A stretch of DNA of 64,000 nucleotides, taken from assembly GCF_004331485.1 (NCBI RefSeq), contig NZ_SJKD01000001.1:1054001-1118000 (forward strand), written 5' to 3'. Below the pieces are notes generated by a model that saw nothing but the letters and a program-made list of their open reading frames with translations, was not told where the DNA came from and ran no database searches. The first letter of the stretch is position 1, and each line of letters opens with the position of its first letter. This document shows positions 49,194 to 57,998 of this stretch, one piece after another. This DNA comes from Kribbella capetownensis (lineage in GTDB: Bacteria; Actinomycetota; Actinomycetes; Propionibacteriales; Kribbellaceae). Both the position numbers and the translations under genes were made by a program.

Positions 49194-50163
49194 ACGCCGG
49201 TACGACCTCCTCCGCGAACCGTTGCAGCGGTTCGTGGTCGTACGCGACGCCCGGAATGTAGACGATGACGTACTCGACGCCGGCCTCGGCCAACTGCTCG
49301 ATGTGCGCGGTGAGCTCCTTGGTCGTGACGATCCCGGCGCGGAGGTCCGGCGGACCACCACCGGCGCCGATCTCGGTGAACTCCTGGACGCTGTAGCGGC
49401 CGCGGGCCTTTGCCGTCGCGGTCGCCGGATCGGCGCCGGACTCGATCGGGAACACGTTGATACTGGTCGATTTCACGATCTCGTCGTAGTCCCGGCCGAG
49501 CTCGTCGCAGTGGGCGCGCAGTACGGCCAGCTTCTGCTTGACCAGCTCGGGCCTGCCGCTGCCGAAGTTGCAGGCGTCCGCGTACTTGGCGACCAGCCGC
49601 AGGGTGACCTTCTCACCGCCGCCGCCGATCCAGAGCGGTGGTTGCCGGCGTGGTTCGACGTACGGCCGGTCGACCGAGTGGTACTTGCCCTGGAAGACGA
49701 CATCCTCCTCGTGCCACAGCCGGTGGATCAGCTCGACGGCCTCGGTGAACGAACCCATCCGGTCCTTGAGTCCGGTCCAGGGATAGCCGTAGGCCTTCCA
49801 CTCGTGCTCCGACCAGCCGGCGCCGATCCCGGCGTACAGACGGCCGCGGCTGGCGACGTCGACGGTCGCCGCGATCTTGGCGTAGAGCGCGGGGTTGCGG
49901 TAGCCGTTGCAGCCGACCATCTGGCCGATGTTCACGCGCTCGGTGTCGCGGGCGAGAGCCGCTGTGGCAGTCCAGGCCTCGAAGACGGTCTCGCGGACCG
50001 GCTCGGGCACCGTGTGGAAGTGGTCGAACAACCAGATCGAGTCCCACGGACCTGCGTCGGCCGCGCGGGCGACCGCCGTCATCGCCTCCCACTGCTCGAC
50101 CGGGTCTTTGATCTCGACCAGGTCCATCCGCCAGCCCTGTGGCACGAACACACCGAACTTCAT
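49186..50163 (-). CDS. LLM-class (F420/FMN-dependent) oxidoreductase
   Basis: 325 aa TIM-barrel, luciferase-like monooxygenase. N-terminal MKFGVFVPQGW, WLFDHFHTVPEP, the glycine loop GIGAGWSEHEWKAYG and PLWIGGGGEKVTLRLVA are characteristic of actinobacterial F420-dependent members. GGAGG precedes ATG 50163. Its start overlaps the EamA stop (ATGA), so both form an operon. Substrate unknown. Confidence 0.87.
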   Translation of the reverse strand: MKFGVFVPQGWRMDLVEIKDPVEQWEAMTAVARAADAGPWDSIWLFDHFHTVPEPVRETVFEAWTATAALARDTERVNIGQMVGCNGYRNPALYAKIAATVDVASRGRLYAGIGAGWSEHEWKAYGYPWTGLKDRMGSFTEAVELIHRLWHEEDVVFQGKYHSVDRPYVEPRRQPPLWIGGGGEKVTLRLVAKYADACNFGSGRPELVKQKLAVLRAHCDELGRDYDEIVKSTSINVFPIESGADPATATAKARGRYSVQEFTEIGAGGGPPDLRAGIVTTKELTAHIEQLAEAGVEYVIVYIPGVAYDHEPLQRFAEEVVPAFS

Positions 50164-51068
50164 CGGATCCTCCGGGTACGACGTGAGATCGCGACGCCGG
50201 TGAGGCACAAGGCGCCGCCGGCCAGCGCGAGCAGAGCGGGAGTCTCACCGAGGAACAGCCAGCCGAGGGCGATGGCGACGACCGGTACGGCGTACACCGT
50301 GGCGCCCATCTTGCCCGCGCTGGTCCGCCGGAGAGCGAACGCCCAGGTGGTGAAGCCGAGCGCGGTCGGGAAGACAGCCAGATAAACCGCCCACCAGATC
50401 GTCCCGGCGCTCGCCGTACCGAGCTCGTCGATCAGGGTCGGGGCGAAGGGGAGGCAGACGACCGCGCCGATCGTGCAGGCGAGCCAGGTCACCTCCGCTG
50501 CGGGCAGCCGGCTCAGCAGTGGCTTCTGTGTCACCACGCCGACGGCGTACGACGCGGCCGCGGTGATGCAGAGAACGACGCCCCAGGTCTCCGCGCGGCC
50601 GGTGGAGGTCGACGTACCGATCAGCACGATGCCGCCGAACGCGACCAGGCTGCCGATGACGACCTGGCGGGGGAAGCCTTCGCCGAGAGTGAGACCGGCG
50701 AGCAAGGCGATGAGCAGTGGGGCGATGTGGACGAGCATGGCCGCGGTGCCGGCGTCGAGGCGACGTTCGGCCTCGTTCAGCGTGAGGTTGTAGACGCCGA
50801 ACCAGAGCAGGCCGCAGGCCAGCAACTGCGGCCAGTCGCGCTTGCCCGGCCAGCGGCGTTCGGGGACCTCCCGCCGGGGACGGAGGACCAGGAACGCACC
50901 GAGCAGGACGCTGCCGAGGCCCAGGCGGATCAGGGCCAGGGCACCGGCGGAGAACTCGGTGCCGACATGCCGGATGGCGACGAACGACGAGGCCCAGAGC
51001 ACGACGGTCACGGTCGCTGCTCCGGTCGCGAGTCCCTTCTGGGGCGGTGCTTCCACGATGGTTGCCAC
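50160..51068 (-). CDS. EamA/DMT-family exporter
   Basis: 302 aa, ten-helix DMT exporter with two EamA units. Shares long identical stretches with the 5825-6751 gene, such as VVLWAS-FVAIRHVG and LNEAERRLDAGT, so the two are paralogues. GTG 51068 with TAGGGT (minus strand; 51075-51080) six bases upstream. Divergent from an Lrp-type regulator, suggesting export of an amino acid. Confidence 0.85.
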   Translation of the reverse strand: MATIVEAPPQKGLATGAATVTVVLWASSFVAIRHVGTEFSAGALALIRLGLGSVLLGAFLVLRPRREVPERRWPGKRDWPQLLACGLLWFGVYNLTLNEAERRLDAGTAAMLVHIAPLLIALLAGLTLGEGFPRQVVIGSLVAFGGIVLIGTSTSTGRAETWGVVLCITAAASYAVGVVTQKPLLSRLPAAEVTWLACTIGAVVCLPFAPTLIDELGTASAGTIWWAVYLAVFPTALGFTTWAFALRRTSAGKMGATVYAVPVVAIALGWLFLGETPALLALAGGALCLTGVAISRRTRRIR

Positions 51069-51095
51069 GTGATTACCCTAGAAATCGCATCCGCC

Positions 51096-51112
51096 GTTTC
51101 CCATGGCGAAAC
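51096..51112. promoter_or_regulatory. Lrp-type inverted repeat
   Basis: GTTTC-N7-GAAAC (51096-51112) lies between the exporter and the Lrp gene. The spacing and A/T-centred form are in line with Lrp/AsnC sites. Assignment to the adjacent regulator is by position only. Confidence 0.45.
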
Positions 51113-51130
51113 GAGCCGAGGAGCTGACTC

Positions 51131-51622
51131 ATGGTTGCCGAAACGAAGGCAGAAGGCGCGCAATCCCTTCAGACTGAAAAGCCGCTGCTCGATGCCCTGA
51201 ATGTTCGGCTGCTGACCGAGCTGACCGCGGATCCGCGGCTGCGCACCACCGAACTGGCGCGTCGGCTCGGAGTCTCGGCGCCGACAGTGCGCGAGCGGGT
51301 CACCCGGTTGGAGGAGTCTGGCGTGATCCGCGGCTACCGGCTCGAGGTCGACCCGGCCGCGCTCGGGCTGCCGGTCGCGGCCTGGGTGCGCCTGCGTCCC
51401 GGTCCCGGTCAGATTCCGCGAGTCATCGAGCTGGCCGCGCGAACGCCGGAAGTCGTCGAGTGCCACCGCATCTCCGGCGAGGACTGTTTCCTGATGCGCG
51501 TCCAGGTCGCCGCCATCGCCAGCCTCGAGGACGTCCTCGACAAGTTCCTCGTCCACGGCCAGACGACCAGCTCCTTCGTCGTCTCCACCCCGGTGCCGCC
51601 GCGCTCGGTGCCGCTGGAGTGA
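51131..51622 (+). CDS. Lrp/AsnC-family regulator
   Basis: 163 aa. N-terminal HTH (RTTELARRLGVSAPTVRERV-TRLEESGVIRGY) and a C-terminal RAM ligand domain (VECHRISGEDCFLMRVQVAA). The canonical SGxxDxxL is SGEDCFLM here. GAGGAG precedes the ATG. Most likely controls the divergent EamA exporter in response to an amino acid. Confidence 0.87.
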   Translation: MVAETKAEGAQSLQTEKPLLDALNVRLLTELTADPRLRTTELARRLGVSAPTVRERVTRLEESGVIRGYRLEVDPAALGLPVAAWVRLRPGPGQIPRVIELAARTPEVVECHRISGEDCFLMRVQVAAIASLEDVLDKFLVHGQTTSSFVVSTPVPPRSVPLE

Positions 51623-51699
51623 ACCCCAACCACCGCTGAGAGTGGTCTGCCTCACTAGGCTGTTGGCGACTTCAGCGACCTCTGGAAGGACCCTGGACC

Positions 51700-52911
51700 A
51701 TGGCTGCCGACAAGTCTGTCCGCAGAGTTGCCCTGCTCACCGCCGGCGGGCTCGCGCCGTGCCTGTCGTCCGCCGTCGGCGGGCTGATCGAGCGCTACAC
51801 CGAGGTGGCGCCCGACGTCGAGATCATCGCCTACCTGAACGGGTACCACGGCCTGCTCAGCGGCCGGTACGTCGAGGTGACGCCGGAGGTGCGGGAGAAG
51901 GCGTCGCTGCTGCACAAGTTCGGCGGCAGCCCGATCGGGAACAGCCGGGTCAAGCTGACCAACACCGCCGACCTGGTCAAGCGCGGCCTGATCGCCGAGG
52001 GCCAGAACGCGCTCCAGGTCGCGGCCGAGCGCCTCGTCACCGACGGCGTCGACGTACTGCACACGATCGGTGGTGACGACACCAACACGACCGCGGCGGA
52101 TCTGGCGGCGTACCTGCACGAGCACGACTACGACCTGACCGTGGTCGGCCTGCCGAAGACGATCGACAACGACGTGATCCCGATCCGGCAGAGCCTCGGT
52201 GCGTGGACCGCGGCCGAGCAGGGTGCGCTGTTCGCCCGCAACATCATCGGCGAGCACAGCTCGAATCCCCGGATGCTCATCGTCCACGAGGTGATGGGTC
52301 GCAACTGCGGTTGGTTGACCGCGGCAACGGCCCGGGAGTACCGCGACTGGTGGAAGCAGCAGGAGTGGAACCCGGGCATCGGCCTGGAGGCGGCCGGCTG
52401 GGACGTGCACGCGGTGTACGTGCCGGAGCAGACGATCGACCTGGACGCCGAGGCGGAGCGGCTCGGCAAGGTGATGGACGAGCACGACTGCGTCAACATC
52501 TTCCTGTCCGAGGGCGCCGGCGTGGAGTCGATCGTGGCCGAGCTGGAGGCCCGCGGCGAGGAGGTCGGCAGGGACCCGTTCGGTCACGTGAAGCTGGACA
52601 CGATCAACCCGGGTGCCTGGTTCGCCAAGCAGTTCGCCGAGCGGATCGGTGCCGAGAAGACGATGGTGCAGAAGAGCGGCTACTTCAGCCGTTCGGCCGC
52701 GGCCAACGACCGCGACCTGGCCCTGATCAAGGAGTGCACCGACTACGCCGTGGACGCGGCGATGCGCGGCGAGAGCGGTGTGGTCGGCCACGACGAGGAG
52801 CGCGGCGACGAACTGCGCGCGATCGAGTTCCCGCGGATCGCGGGCGGCAAGAAGTTCGACCCGGGCGTCGACTGGTTCGTCGCCCTCAAGTCGGAGATCG
52901 ACCAGCCGTAG
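51700..52911 (+). CDS. pfp: Pyrophosphate-dependent 6-phosphofructokinase
   Basis: 403 aa PFK-A fold. The phosphate loop is TAGGLAPC, PKTIDND (residues 152-158) carries the catalytic Asp, and MGRNCGWLTAA binds fructose 6-phosphate. GGDDTN at 124-129, with a second Asp where ATP enzymes have Gly, marks the PPi type. Reversible glycolytic phosphorylation at low ATP cost. GGAAGGA precedes the ATG. Length matches the actinobacterial group III PPi enzymes. Confidence 0.9.
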   Translation: MAADKSVRRVALLTAGGLAPCLSSAVGGLIERYTEVAPDVEIIAYLNGYHGLLSGRYVEVTPEVREKASLLHKFGGSPIGNSRVKLTNTADLVKRGLIAEGQNALQVAAERLVTDGVDVLHTIGGDDTNTTAADLAAYLHEHDYDLTVVGLPKTIDNDVIPIRQSLGAWTAAEQGALFARNIIGEHSSNPRMLIVHEVMGRNCGWLTAATAREYRDWWKQQEWNPGIGLEAAGWDVHAVYVPEQTIDLDAEAERLGKVMDEHDCVNIFLSEGAGVESIVAELEARGEEVGRDPFGHVKLDTINPGAWFAKQFAERIGAEKTMVQKSGYFSRSAAANDRDLALIKECTDYAVDAAMRGESGVVGHDEERGDELRAIEFPRIAGGKKFDPGVDWFVALKSEIDQP

Positions 52912-52912
52912 C

Positions 52913-53353
52913 TCAGGCTCTGGTCCGGAGGCGGTCGACCCAGGCGTCGGCCGCCTTCTCGATCTGCGCGAGTACGTCGTCGAACCCGTCGTCGTCCCCG
53001 TAGTACGGATCCGGTACGTCGACGTCGGCGAACAGTTGGATCGGGACGGCCGCGCGACCTCGCCGGGTCAGCGCGGACAGGTGTCCCGAATCCATCGCGA
53101 GGACGAGGTCGCGCTCCGCGAGCCACCCTGGCCGGAACTGCCGGGCGCGGTGTGCGCTGCCGTCGTACCCGCGCCGGCGCAACGCCGCCGCGGCCCGCGG
53201 GTCCATCGGGTCGCCGACATGCCATCCGCCCGTGCCCGAGCTGGTGACCTCCACGTCGTCGATCCCCGCCGCCGCGAGCTTCGCCCGCAGCACGACCTCC
53301 CCGATCGGCGACCGGCAGATGTTCCCGCTACAGACGATCTCGACCCGCCTCAC
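52913..53353 (-). CDS. Low-molecular-weight protein tyrosine phosphatase
   Basis: 146 aa. The P-loop CSGNICRS (Cys8, Arg14) is at the N-terminus, and the acid loop is VPDPYYGDDDGF. Dephosphorylates phosphotyrosine; in actinobacteria it may act on tyrosine-kinase substrates or in secretion. GTG 53353 is 7 bases after the holin-like gene's stop. Confidence 0.9.
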   Translation of the reverse strand: MRRVEIVCSGNICRSPIGEVVLRAKLAAAGIDDVEVTSSGTGGWHVGDPMDPRAAAALRRRGYDGSAHRARQFRPGWLAERDLVLAMDSGHLSALTRRGRAAVPIQLFADVDVPDPYYGDDDGFDDVLAQIEKAADAWVDRLRTRA

Positions 53354-53359
53354 TTAGTG

Positions 53360-53746
53360 CTACTTGATCTCGGCCTTGTCCGGGAGGATGACGTTGATGA
53401 TCACCCCGACGACGGTGATGATGAACGCGCCGAGCAGCGCGTTCCAGAAACCGTCGACGTGGAACTGGACGTCCAGTTTCCCGGTGATCCACGACGTGAG
53501 CAGCAGCATCGCCGCGTTGATGACGAAGGTGAGCAGCCCCAGCGTCAGGATGATGAACGGGAGCGACAGCAGCTTCACGACGGGCTTCACGATCGCGTTC
53601 ACCACGCCGAAGATCGCGGCGACGATCAGCAGCGTGAGAATCCGCCGGCCCGTGGTCGCACCCTGCAGGGTGATCCCGGCGACGATCCAGCTGGCGATCG
53701 CCAGCGCGACCGCGTTGGCGAGCAGCCTGATGACCAAGTTCTTCAT
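53360..53746 (-). CDS. Phage holin family (PF04020-like) membrane protein
   Basis: 128 aa with four hydrophobic helices: LANAVALAIASWIVAGITL, ILTLLIVAAIFGVVNAIV, LLSLPFIILTLGLLTFVINA and LLGAFIITVVGVIINVIL. It belongs to the widespread 'phage holin family' of small four-helix proteins, found outside prophages and of unknown function. GGAGG is nine bases before the ATG. Confidence 0.8.
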   Translation of the reverse strand: MKNLVIRLLANAVALAIASWIVAGITLQGATTGRRILTLLIVAAIFGVVNAIVKPVVKLLSLPFIILTLGLLTFVINAAMLLLTSWITGKLDVQFHVDGFWNALLGAFIITVVGVIINVILPDKAEIK

Positions 53747-53778
53747 GCCGTCGATCCTCCCACCCGAGCGGTAGCACC

Positions 53779-53831
53779 AAGCCTCGATCCGTGGATCCTG
53801 GCGCGCTGCCAGGATCCACAGATCGAGGCTT
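53779..53831. repeat. Long palindrome: 24-bp stem, 5-base loop
   Basis: Left arm 53779-53802, loop GCGCT 53803-53807, right arm 53808-53831; only the 53790/53820 pair is mismatched. It lies between two divergent genes (starts 53746 and 53900), so a terminator role is not expected. GGATCC occurs once in each arm. Origin unknown: REP-like element, or a cruciform. Confidence 0.7.
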
Positions 53832-53863
53832 AGGTCCGGCGCGACCCTGAGCCGACCCTGACC

Positions 53864-53892
53864 TTGACACAAGAATGACCAAGTGATCTGAT
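53864..53892 (+). promoter_or_regulatory. Sigma70-type promoter of the catabolic cluster
   Basis: TTGACA (53864-53869), then 17 bp, then TCTGAT (53887-53892), which ends seven bases before ATG 53900. The perfect -35 is the best in the window, while the -10 is weak. The arrangement suggests leaderless transcription of the first gene. Confidence 0.55.
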
Positions 53893-53899
53893 CATTTTC

Positions 53900-55045
53900 A
53901 TGTTTCGACGTCAGTGGGTAGCTGCGGTCGGCGCGGTGTCGTTGACCGCCGGAGCCATCACCATGCCTGCGGCCGCCTCTGCGACGCCGGAGGAGTGCAG
54001 CGCCGTGCGGACCAACTGGACCGCGACCGCCGAGCCGCACGCCGCGCCCGAGTCGCTGCTGAACGCCTACAGCGACACCGGCAAGGGCTGGACCGGTGCG
54101 GACAGCACCTACTCGGTCCAGTTGCCCGGCGGCCGGACCGCGTGGGTCTTCTCGGACACGTTCCTCGGCCCGGTCAACCCGGACGGCAGCCGTCCGACCA
54201 CGACGCCGTTCATCAACAACTCGTTCGTGGTCCAGCAAGGCAAGACGCTCAAGACCGTGACCGGCGGTACGCCGGCCAACCCGACCGCGCTCCTGCCACC
54301 GCCGGCGAACGGCTGGTACTGGGTCGGCGCGGCGGCGACCAGCCACGCCGGTCGGTACCTCGACGTCACCGCACTGCGATTCGAGAAGACCGGTCCGGGT
54401 CAGTGGGATTGGCACTGGGCCAGCAACTACCTCGCGCGGTTCGACAGCAAGACGCTCAAGCTACGCTCGCTGACCCCGCTCCCGTCCGCCGCCAACGTGC
54501 AGTGGTCCGGCTGGCTGCTGAACGACCGCGGCTACACCTACATCTACGGTGTCGAGGACCTGGGCAGCTCGAAGTACCAGCACGTCGCACGGGTCCGTGG
54601 CGATGACCTGACCGCGAAGCCGTGGGAGTACTGGACCGGCGCGGGCTGGTCGGCAGATGAGACTGCCTCGGCCCGAGTGCTGGAGGGCGTCGCCAACGAG
54701 CACAGCGTGACCCGGTGGCACGACGGCTACGTGCTGGTCACCCACGACACCAAAGAGCTGTTCAGCAAGCGCGTCCTCGGGTACTTCTCCTGCTCGCCGA
54801 CCGGACCGTTCGTCAAGCCGGTCGAGCTCTACCAGACGCCCGAGACCGGCGCGACCGGGAGCTACGGGAACGCCAACATCATCACGTACAACTCCCACGA
54901 CCACCCGGACCTGCGCCGCGGCAACCAGCTCCTGGTCAGCTACAACGTCAACAGCCTCGACGCCAACACCGACCTGTACGCCGACGTGAGCATCTACCGC
55001 CCCCGGTTCGTCGGAGTGACGCTGACCCCGGCGGGAGCACAGTGA
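53900..55045 (+). CDS. Secreted DUF4185/DUF5005-like beta-propeller protein
   Basis: 381 aa. A signal peptide of about 28 residues ends in AAASA. The mature part has repeated beta-propeller blades: GRTAWVFSDTFLG, FINNSFVVQQG, WSGWLLNDRGYTYIYGVED, RWHDGYVLVTHD and GYGN-like turns. It resembles DUF4185/5005 proteins with the five-bladed glycoside hydrolase/lyase-like fold. First in a sugar-catabolic cluster; substrate unknown. Overlaps the GntR gene by GTGA. Confidence 0.75.
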   Translation: MFRRQWVAAVGAVSLTAGAITMPAAASATPEECSAVRTNWTATAEPHAAPESLLNAYSDTGKGWTGADSTYSVQLPGGRTAWVFSDTFLGPVNPDGSRPTTTPFINNSFVVQQGKTLKTVTGGTPANPTALLPPPANGWYWVGAAATSHAGRYLDVTALRFEKTGPGQWDWHWASNYLARFDSKTLKLRSLTPLPSAANVQWSGWLLNDRGYTYIYGVEDLGSSKYQHVARVRGDDLTAKPWEYWTGAGWSADETASARVLEGVANEHSVTRWHDGYVLVTHDTKELFSKRVLGYFSCSPTGPFVKPVELYQTPETGATGSYGNANIITYNSHDHPDLRRGNQLLVSYNVNSLDANTDLYADVSIYRPRFVGVTLTPAGAQ

Positions 55046-55767
55046 GCTCATCGGGTGGCGTCGTACGCCGGAGCCTGCTCGACGATCTGGCCGCGTCGAT
55101 GCTGGCGCTGATCGCCGACCGCAAGCTGTCGTCCGGTGACCAGTTCGAGTCGGTGCGATCGCTGGCCGACCGCTTCAAGGTCGCCGTACCGACAGTGCGG
55201 GAGGCGCTCCGCCGGCTGGAAGCAACCGGCGCCGTCGAGCTCCGGCACGGATCAGGCGTGTACGTCGGTCCGCACGTCGGGCGACTGGTCCTGGCCAACC
55301 CGCTGGCCCCGACGCCGTCAGCAGACCGCTTGGTCGAGCTGCTGCAGGCGCGGGCGCTGATCGAGCCACCGGTCGCCGCAGTGGCCGCGCGAGTCCGCAC
55401 CGAGGCCGCGCTGCAGCAGATGGAGCGTGACCTGGCCGCTGCGGCGGAGCTGGTCGAGACCGGCGACCACGCCGGGCTGGCCGAGGTCAACATGGACTTC
55501 CACCGGTCGCTCGCGCAGGCGTCCGGCAACGCGACGCTGGCCGAGGTGGTCGAGTCCGTGACGGTCGTCAACGTCCGCGAGCAGTTGGAGATCCTGCACA
55601 TCCATGGAGACCGGCAGACCGATCTGGACGAGCACCGAGCCATCCATGCGGCCGTCCTGGCCGGTGACTCCGAGCTGGCCGAGCGGCTGACTCGCGAGCA
55701 CCTCGACGGCGTCCTGGCCGTCATCAACGAACGTGTCAACCCGCCCCAAGACCCCAGCACCCCCTGA
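55042..55767 (+). CDS. GntR/FadR-family regulator with FCD domain
   Basis: 241 aa. Winged HTH (LLDDLAASMLALIADRKLSS..VRSLADRFKVAVPTVREALRR) and an FCD domain (NMDFHRSLAQASGNATLAEV, EHRAIHAAVLAGD). The GTG start is coupled to the secreted-protein gene. Likely senses a sugar acid and controls this operon. Confidence 0.88.
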   Translation: MSSSGGVVRRSLLDDLAASMLALIADRKLSSGDQFESVRSLADRFKVAVPTVREALRRLEATGAVELRHGSGVYVGPHVGRLVLANPLAPTPSADRLVELLQARALIEPPVAAVAARVRTEAALQQMERDLAAAAELVETGDHAGLAEVNMDFHRSLAQASGNATLAEVVESVTVVNVREQLEILHIHGDRQTDLDEHRAIHAAVLAGDSELAERLTREHLDGVLAVINERVNPPQDPSTP

Positions 55768-55788
55768 GAGCTGAGAGGACGCACCACA

Positions 55789-57072
55789 ATGCGACGCATC
55801 ACCAATCGGAAAGCACTGACCGCTCTGGCGGTGGCCGGCGCGCTCGTGCTGTCCGCCTGCGGGGGCGGTGGCGGCTCGAGTGCCGCCAAGGGCGAGGACA
55901 AGCCGGTCGACTCGCTGAAGTTCTACAACGACAAGGGCGGCTGGAAGGACGCCTTCGTCCAGGTCGGCGCGGCCAGCAAGAAGGACGTCGGGGTCGGGAT
56001 GGAGCCGGTCGGCTACTCCGACTCCAACACCTACACCGCGTTCATCCGGTCCTCGTTCCGGACCAAGGAGAAGCCCGACCTGTTCAGCTGGCACACCGGT
56101 AAGGAGCTTCAGGATCTGGTGGACCAGAAGCTCGTCGCCGAAACGACCGACCAGTGGAGCAAGGCGGTTGCTGACGGCAACATCCCGGAGCAGCTGAAGC
56201 AGTATTTCACCTTCGACGGCAAGCAGTATTGTCTCCCGCTGCTGGCGGGCTACTGGGTGATGTACTACAACAAGGCCGTCTTCAAGAAGGCCGGGATCAC
56301 CGAGACCCCGAAGAGCTGGCAGGAACTGATGACGGTGGCCGACAAGGTCAAGGCCGTCGGAGTGAAGCCGTTCTACCAGACCAACATCCTGTTCAGCTTC
56401 GTCTGGTTCGAGACGCTGCTGGCCGGCAAGGACCCGGACCTGTACGACGCCCTCGCCGCCGGCAAGGCGAAGTACACCGACCCGGGCGTGGTCGAGGTGA
56501 TGAACGAGTGGAAGAAGATGATCGAGGCCGGCGACTTCAGTGACCCGGGATCGAAGACCGAGCCGCAGGCGCAGCTGAAGAGTGGCTCCGTCGCGATGAT
56601 CAACTTCGGCACCTGGTTCAGCGGCAACCTGAACACGCTGAAGATGAAGGCCGGCACCGACTACGACTTCTTCCTCATCCCGAACGTGAATCCGTCGCTG
56701 CCGAAGACCTCGATGATCTTCGAGACCGGTCCGGTCTGCTCGGCCGCCGCGAGTGATCACGCCTCGACGGTGAAGAAGTGGACCGACTGGTGGGTCACGC
56801 CGCAGGCGCAGACCGCCTGGGCGAACGCCCGCGGCGATCTGTCGTTCAACCCGAAGGCCGAGGTGAAGGACCCGGGCCTGGCGGCGCTGAACAAGGACGT
56901 CGGTGGTGACGGCTACCGGTTGATCAACCGCTGGTTCGAGGCGACACCGGTGCCGGTGGCGAACAAGGCGCTCGAGGTGTTCGGCGCGTTCGTCACGAAG
57001 CCGGGCGACCCGATGCCTGGCCTGCAGAAGATCCAGGCCGAGGCGGACGCGTACTGGGCCAAGCAGAAGTGA
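55789..57072 (+). CDS. ABC sugar transporter, solute-binding lipoprotein
   Basis: 427 aa family 1 extracellular binding protein. Lipobox LSACG (Cys24) with a short Gly spacer, then KFYNDKGGWKDAF, WVMYYNKAVFKKAGI and PKSWQELMTVADKVK, typical of sugar-binding proteins. It delivers an oligosaccharide or sugar acid to the two permeases that follow. The ATG has only a weak ribosome-binding site. Confidence 0.9.
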   Translation: MRRITNRKALTALAVAGALVLSACGGGGGSSAAKGEDKPVDSLKFYNDKGGWKDAFVQVGAASKKDVGVGMEPVGYSDSNTYTAFIRSSFRTKEKPDLFSWHTGKELQDLVDQKLVAETTDQWSKAVADGNIPEQLKQYFTFDGKQYCLPLLAGYWVMYYNKAVFKKAGITETPKSWQELMTVADKVKAVGVKPFYQTNILFSFVWFETLLAGKDPDLYDALAAGKAKYTDPGVVEVMNEWKKMIEAGDFSDPGSKTEPQAQLKSGSVAMINFGTWFSGNLNTLKMKAGTDYDFFLIPNVNPSLPKTSMIFETGPVCSAAASDHASTVKKWTDWWVTPQAQTAWANARGDLSFNPKAEVKDPGLAALNKDVGGDGYRLINRWFEATPVPVANKALEVFGAFVTKPGDPMPGLQKIQAEADAYWAKQK

Positions 57073-57998
57073 CCTCGACCATCGAGCGGCCGGCACCCGT
57101 CAAGCGCCGTACGACTGCACAGCAGTCGGCGCGGACGGGTGCCAGGGCCGCGCCACTGTTCGGCCTCCCGGCCGTGGCCGTGGTCGCGTTGCTGCTGTAC
57201 CTGCCGTTCCTGTGGACGACGTACGTCAGCTTCACCGACTACGACGGCCTGGCCTCACCGATCTGGTCCGGACTGGCGAACTACAAGGCGATGTTCAGCG
57301 ACCCGGATCTCACCGGTGCGCTGGTCAACACGCTGCTGTGGGTCGCCGGCATGGTGACTCTGCCGGTGGTGCTCGGGCTACTGATCGCCGTACTGACGTA
57401 CGGGCACAAGTGGGGCACGTGGCTGCGGCTGCCGTTCCTGCTGCCGTACGCGATCTCCGGTGTGGCCGTGGGTGTCATCTGGGGCTTCGTGCTGCAGCCG
57501 GATGGTGCGCTCGGGCAGATGCTGGGGTTCTTCGGCCTCCCTGGTGCGCACACCGGCTGGCTGCAGGCCGGTCCGGGCAACACGCTGATGATGATTGTGG
57601 CCGTCACCTGGCAGGCGGCCGGTGTGAACGCCCTGCTGTTCGTGGTCGGGCTGCAGTCCATCCCGGCCGAGCCGCTGGAGGCCGCCCGGCTGGACGGTGC
57701 GGAGGGCTTCCGGATGTTCTGGCACCAGCTGTGGCCGCAGCTGCGGCCGATCACCACGGTCGTCATCGGCCTGTCGATCGTCGGCAGCCTCAAGACGTTC
57801 GACGTGGTGTGGGTGATGACGCAGGGCGGTCCCGGTACGTCGTCGGAGACGCTCGCGCTGTCCATGTACAAGGAGACGTTCGTGCTGAACGACTACGGCC
57901 AGGGTGCTGCGATCGCGCTGTTCCTGAGCCTGGTCACCTTTGCCGCGTCGATCCTCTATCTCCGCTACCAGTTGGGAGATTCGCGTGAGCAGGGTTAA
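57069..57998 (+). CDS. ABC sugar transporter permease (MalF type)
   Basis: 309 aa with six helices. The EAA loop reads EAARLDGAEGFRMFWHQLWP, and FDVVWVMTQGGPGTSSETLA is characteristic of the first of two sugar permeases. The GTG start overlaps the binding-protein stop. No ATPase subunit is in the operon, so it probably shares an MsiK-type ATPase encoded elsewhere, as common in actinobacteria. Confidence 0.9.
   Translation: MTSTIERPAPVKRRTTAQQSARTGARAAPLFGLPAVAVVALLLYLPFLWTTYVSFTDYDGLASPIWSGLANYKAMFSDPDLTGALVNTLLWVAGMVTLPVVLGLLIAVLTYGHKWGTWLRLPFLLPYAISGVAVGVIWGFVLQPDGALGQMLGFFGLPGAHTGWLQAGPGNTLMMIVAVTWQAAGVNALLFVVGLQSIPAEPLEAARLDGAEGFRMFWHQLWPQLRPITTVVIGLSIVGSLKTFDVVWVMTQGGPGTSSETLALSMYKETFVLNDYGQGAAIALFLSLVTFAASILYLRYQLGDSREQG

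Noticed and set aside
53360..53746. Prophage remnant, from the holin-like protein
   Set aside because: This family is widespread outside phages and no other phage gene is nearby.
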